Source: Collinsella sp. | GTDB lineage: Bacteria > Actinomycetota > Coriobacteriia > Coriobacteriales > Coriobacteriaceae | Assembly: GCA_019419645.1 (NCBI GenBank) | Contig: DXZN01000001.1 | Coordinates: 1-25,941 of the forward strand | DNA: 25,941 nt | Direction of reading: 5' to 3' | Shown: piece after piece, positions 25,911 through 25,941 of the stretch | Layout of the letters: every line of letters starts with the position of its first letter | Numbering within the stretch: position 1 is the first letter of the stretch | Translations under genes and position numbers: made by a program | Notes under the pieces: generated by a model | What the model was told of the DNA's origin: nothing | Databases searched by the model: none | Seen by the model: only the letters and a program-made list of their open reading frames with translations

Positions 25911-25939
25911 GGGCAGGATTCGGACCGTCGACACCCGCG
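25911..25939 (-). repeat. Inverted partial copy of the tRNA-Arg 3' half
   Basis: Read on the minus strand, this segment matches tRNA positions 25824-25850 except for one substitution and one inserted base. It covers the anticodon-stem 3' side, variable region and T-arm. The T-loop has C in place of the invariant U55, so it is unlikely to be a working tRNA. The window ends here, so its full extent is unknown. Confidence 0.65.
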
Positions 25940-25941
25940 TC

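Noticed and set aside
25905..25941. Second, minus-strand tRNA gene
   Set aside because: T-stem pairs poorly, the T-loop lacks U55 and the distance to the CCA-like end is one base short; the window edge prevents a final answer.

Overview
The window looks like chromosomal DNA from a high-GC member of the Coriobacteriia, most likely Collinsella or a close relative. This is inferred from protein style and gene content: an actinobacterial-type dnaK-grpE-dnaJ-hspR chaperone locus, a DUF5692 membrane protein, a large Fe-S/flavin oxidoreductase, a mannose-family PTS and several families of short palindromic intergenic repeats. No database search was possible, so the taxon is a judgement. No complete insertion sequence, prophage or CRISPR array is present.

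Layout. 1-924: short repeats, a two-cluster ferredoxin on the minus strand and a divergent promoter region. 925-5225: dnaK, grpE, dnaJ and the MerR-type repressor gene hspR, all on plus. 5614-7914: an aconitase-superfamily hydratase. 8099-10031: an accessory patch with two unrelated small membrane-anchored proteins, three copies of one palindromic repeat and a three-unit hairpin array. 10209-12836: clpB, whose upstream region shares a bipartite motif with the dnaK upstream region. 12968-13162: a small Pro/Lys-rich protein. 13286-14722: an AAA_14/DUF4143 ATPase behind a perfect 25-bp palindrome that encloses a TATAAT. 14767-16263 (minus): a membrane-anchored protein with a long acidic cytoplasmic tail. 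16502-18235 (minus): a DUF5692 membrane protein and a TetR regulator, divergent from a 925-residue Fe-S/FAD/NAD(P) oxidoreductase (18423-21200, plus). Two matching dyads lie between the divergent genes. 21391-21819: hypA, without other hyp genes in view. 22197-25479: PTS IIAB, IIC, IID and the DUF956/ManO-type accessory protein. 25533-25860: a six-unit alternating repeat array and tRNA-Arg(CCT), with an inverted partial copy of the tRNA at the window edge.

How the parts work together. DnaK, GrpE, DnaJ and ClpB form one protein disaggregation and refolding team, and HspR is the expected repressor of that team. The motif shared by the dnaK and clpB upstream regions fits this, although it is not the textbook HAIR sequence. 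The TetR, DUF5692 and oxidoreductase genes look like one inducible redox module. The PTS operon should import and phosphorylate a hexose. An almost perfect cre-like (LacI-family) site lies about 85 bp upstream of its first gene.

The most unusual material is intergenic. At least four different short palindromic repeat families occur, two of them as regularly spaced arrays of alternating orientation.
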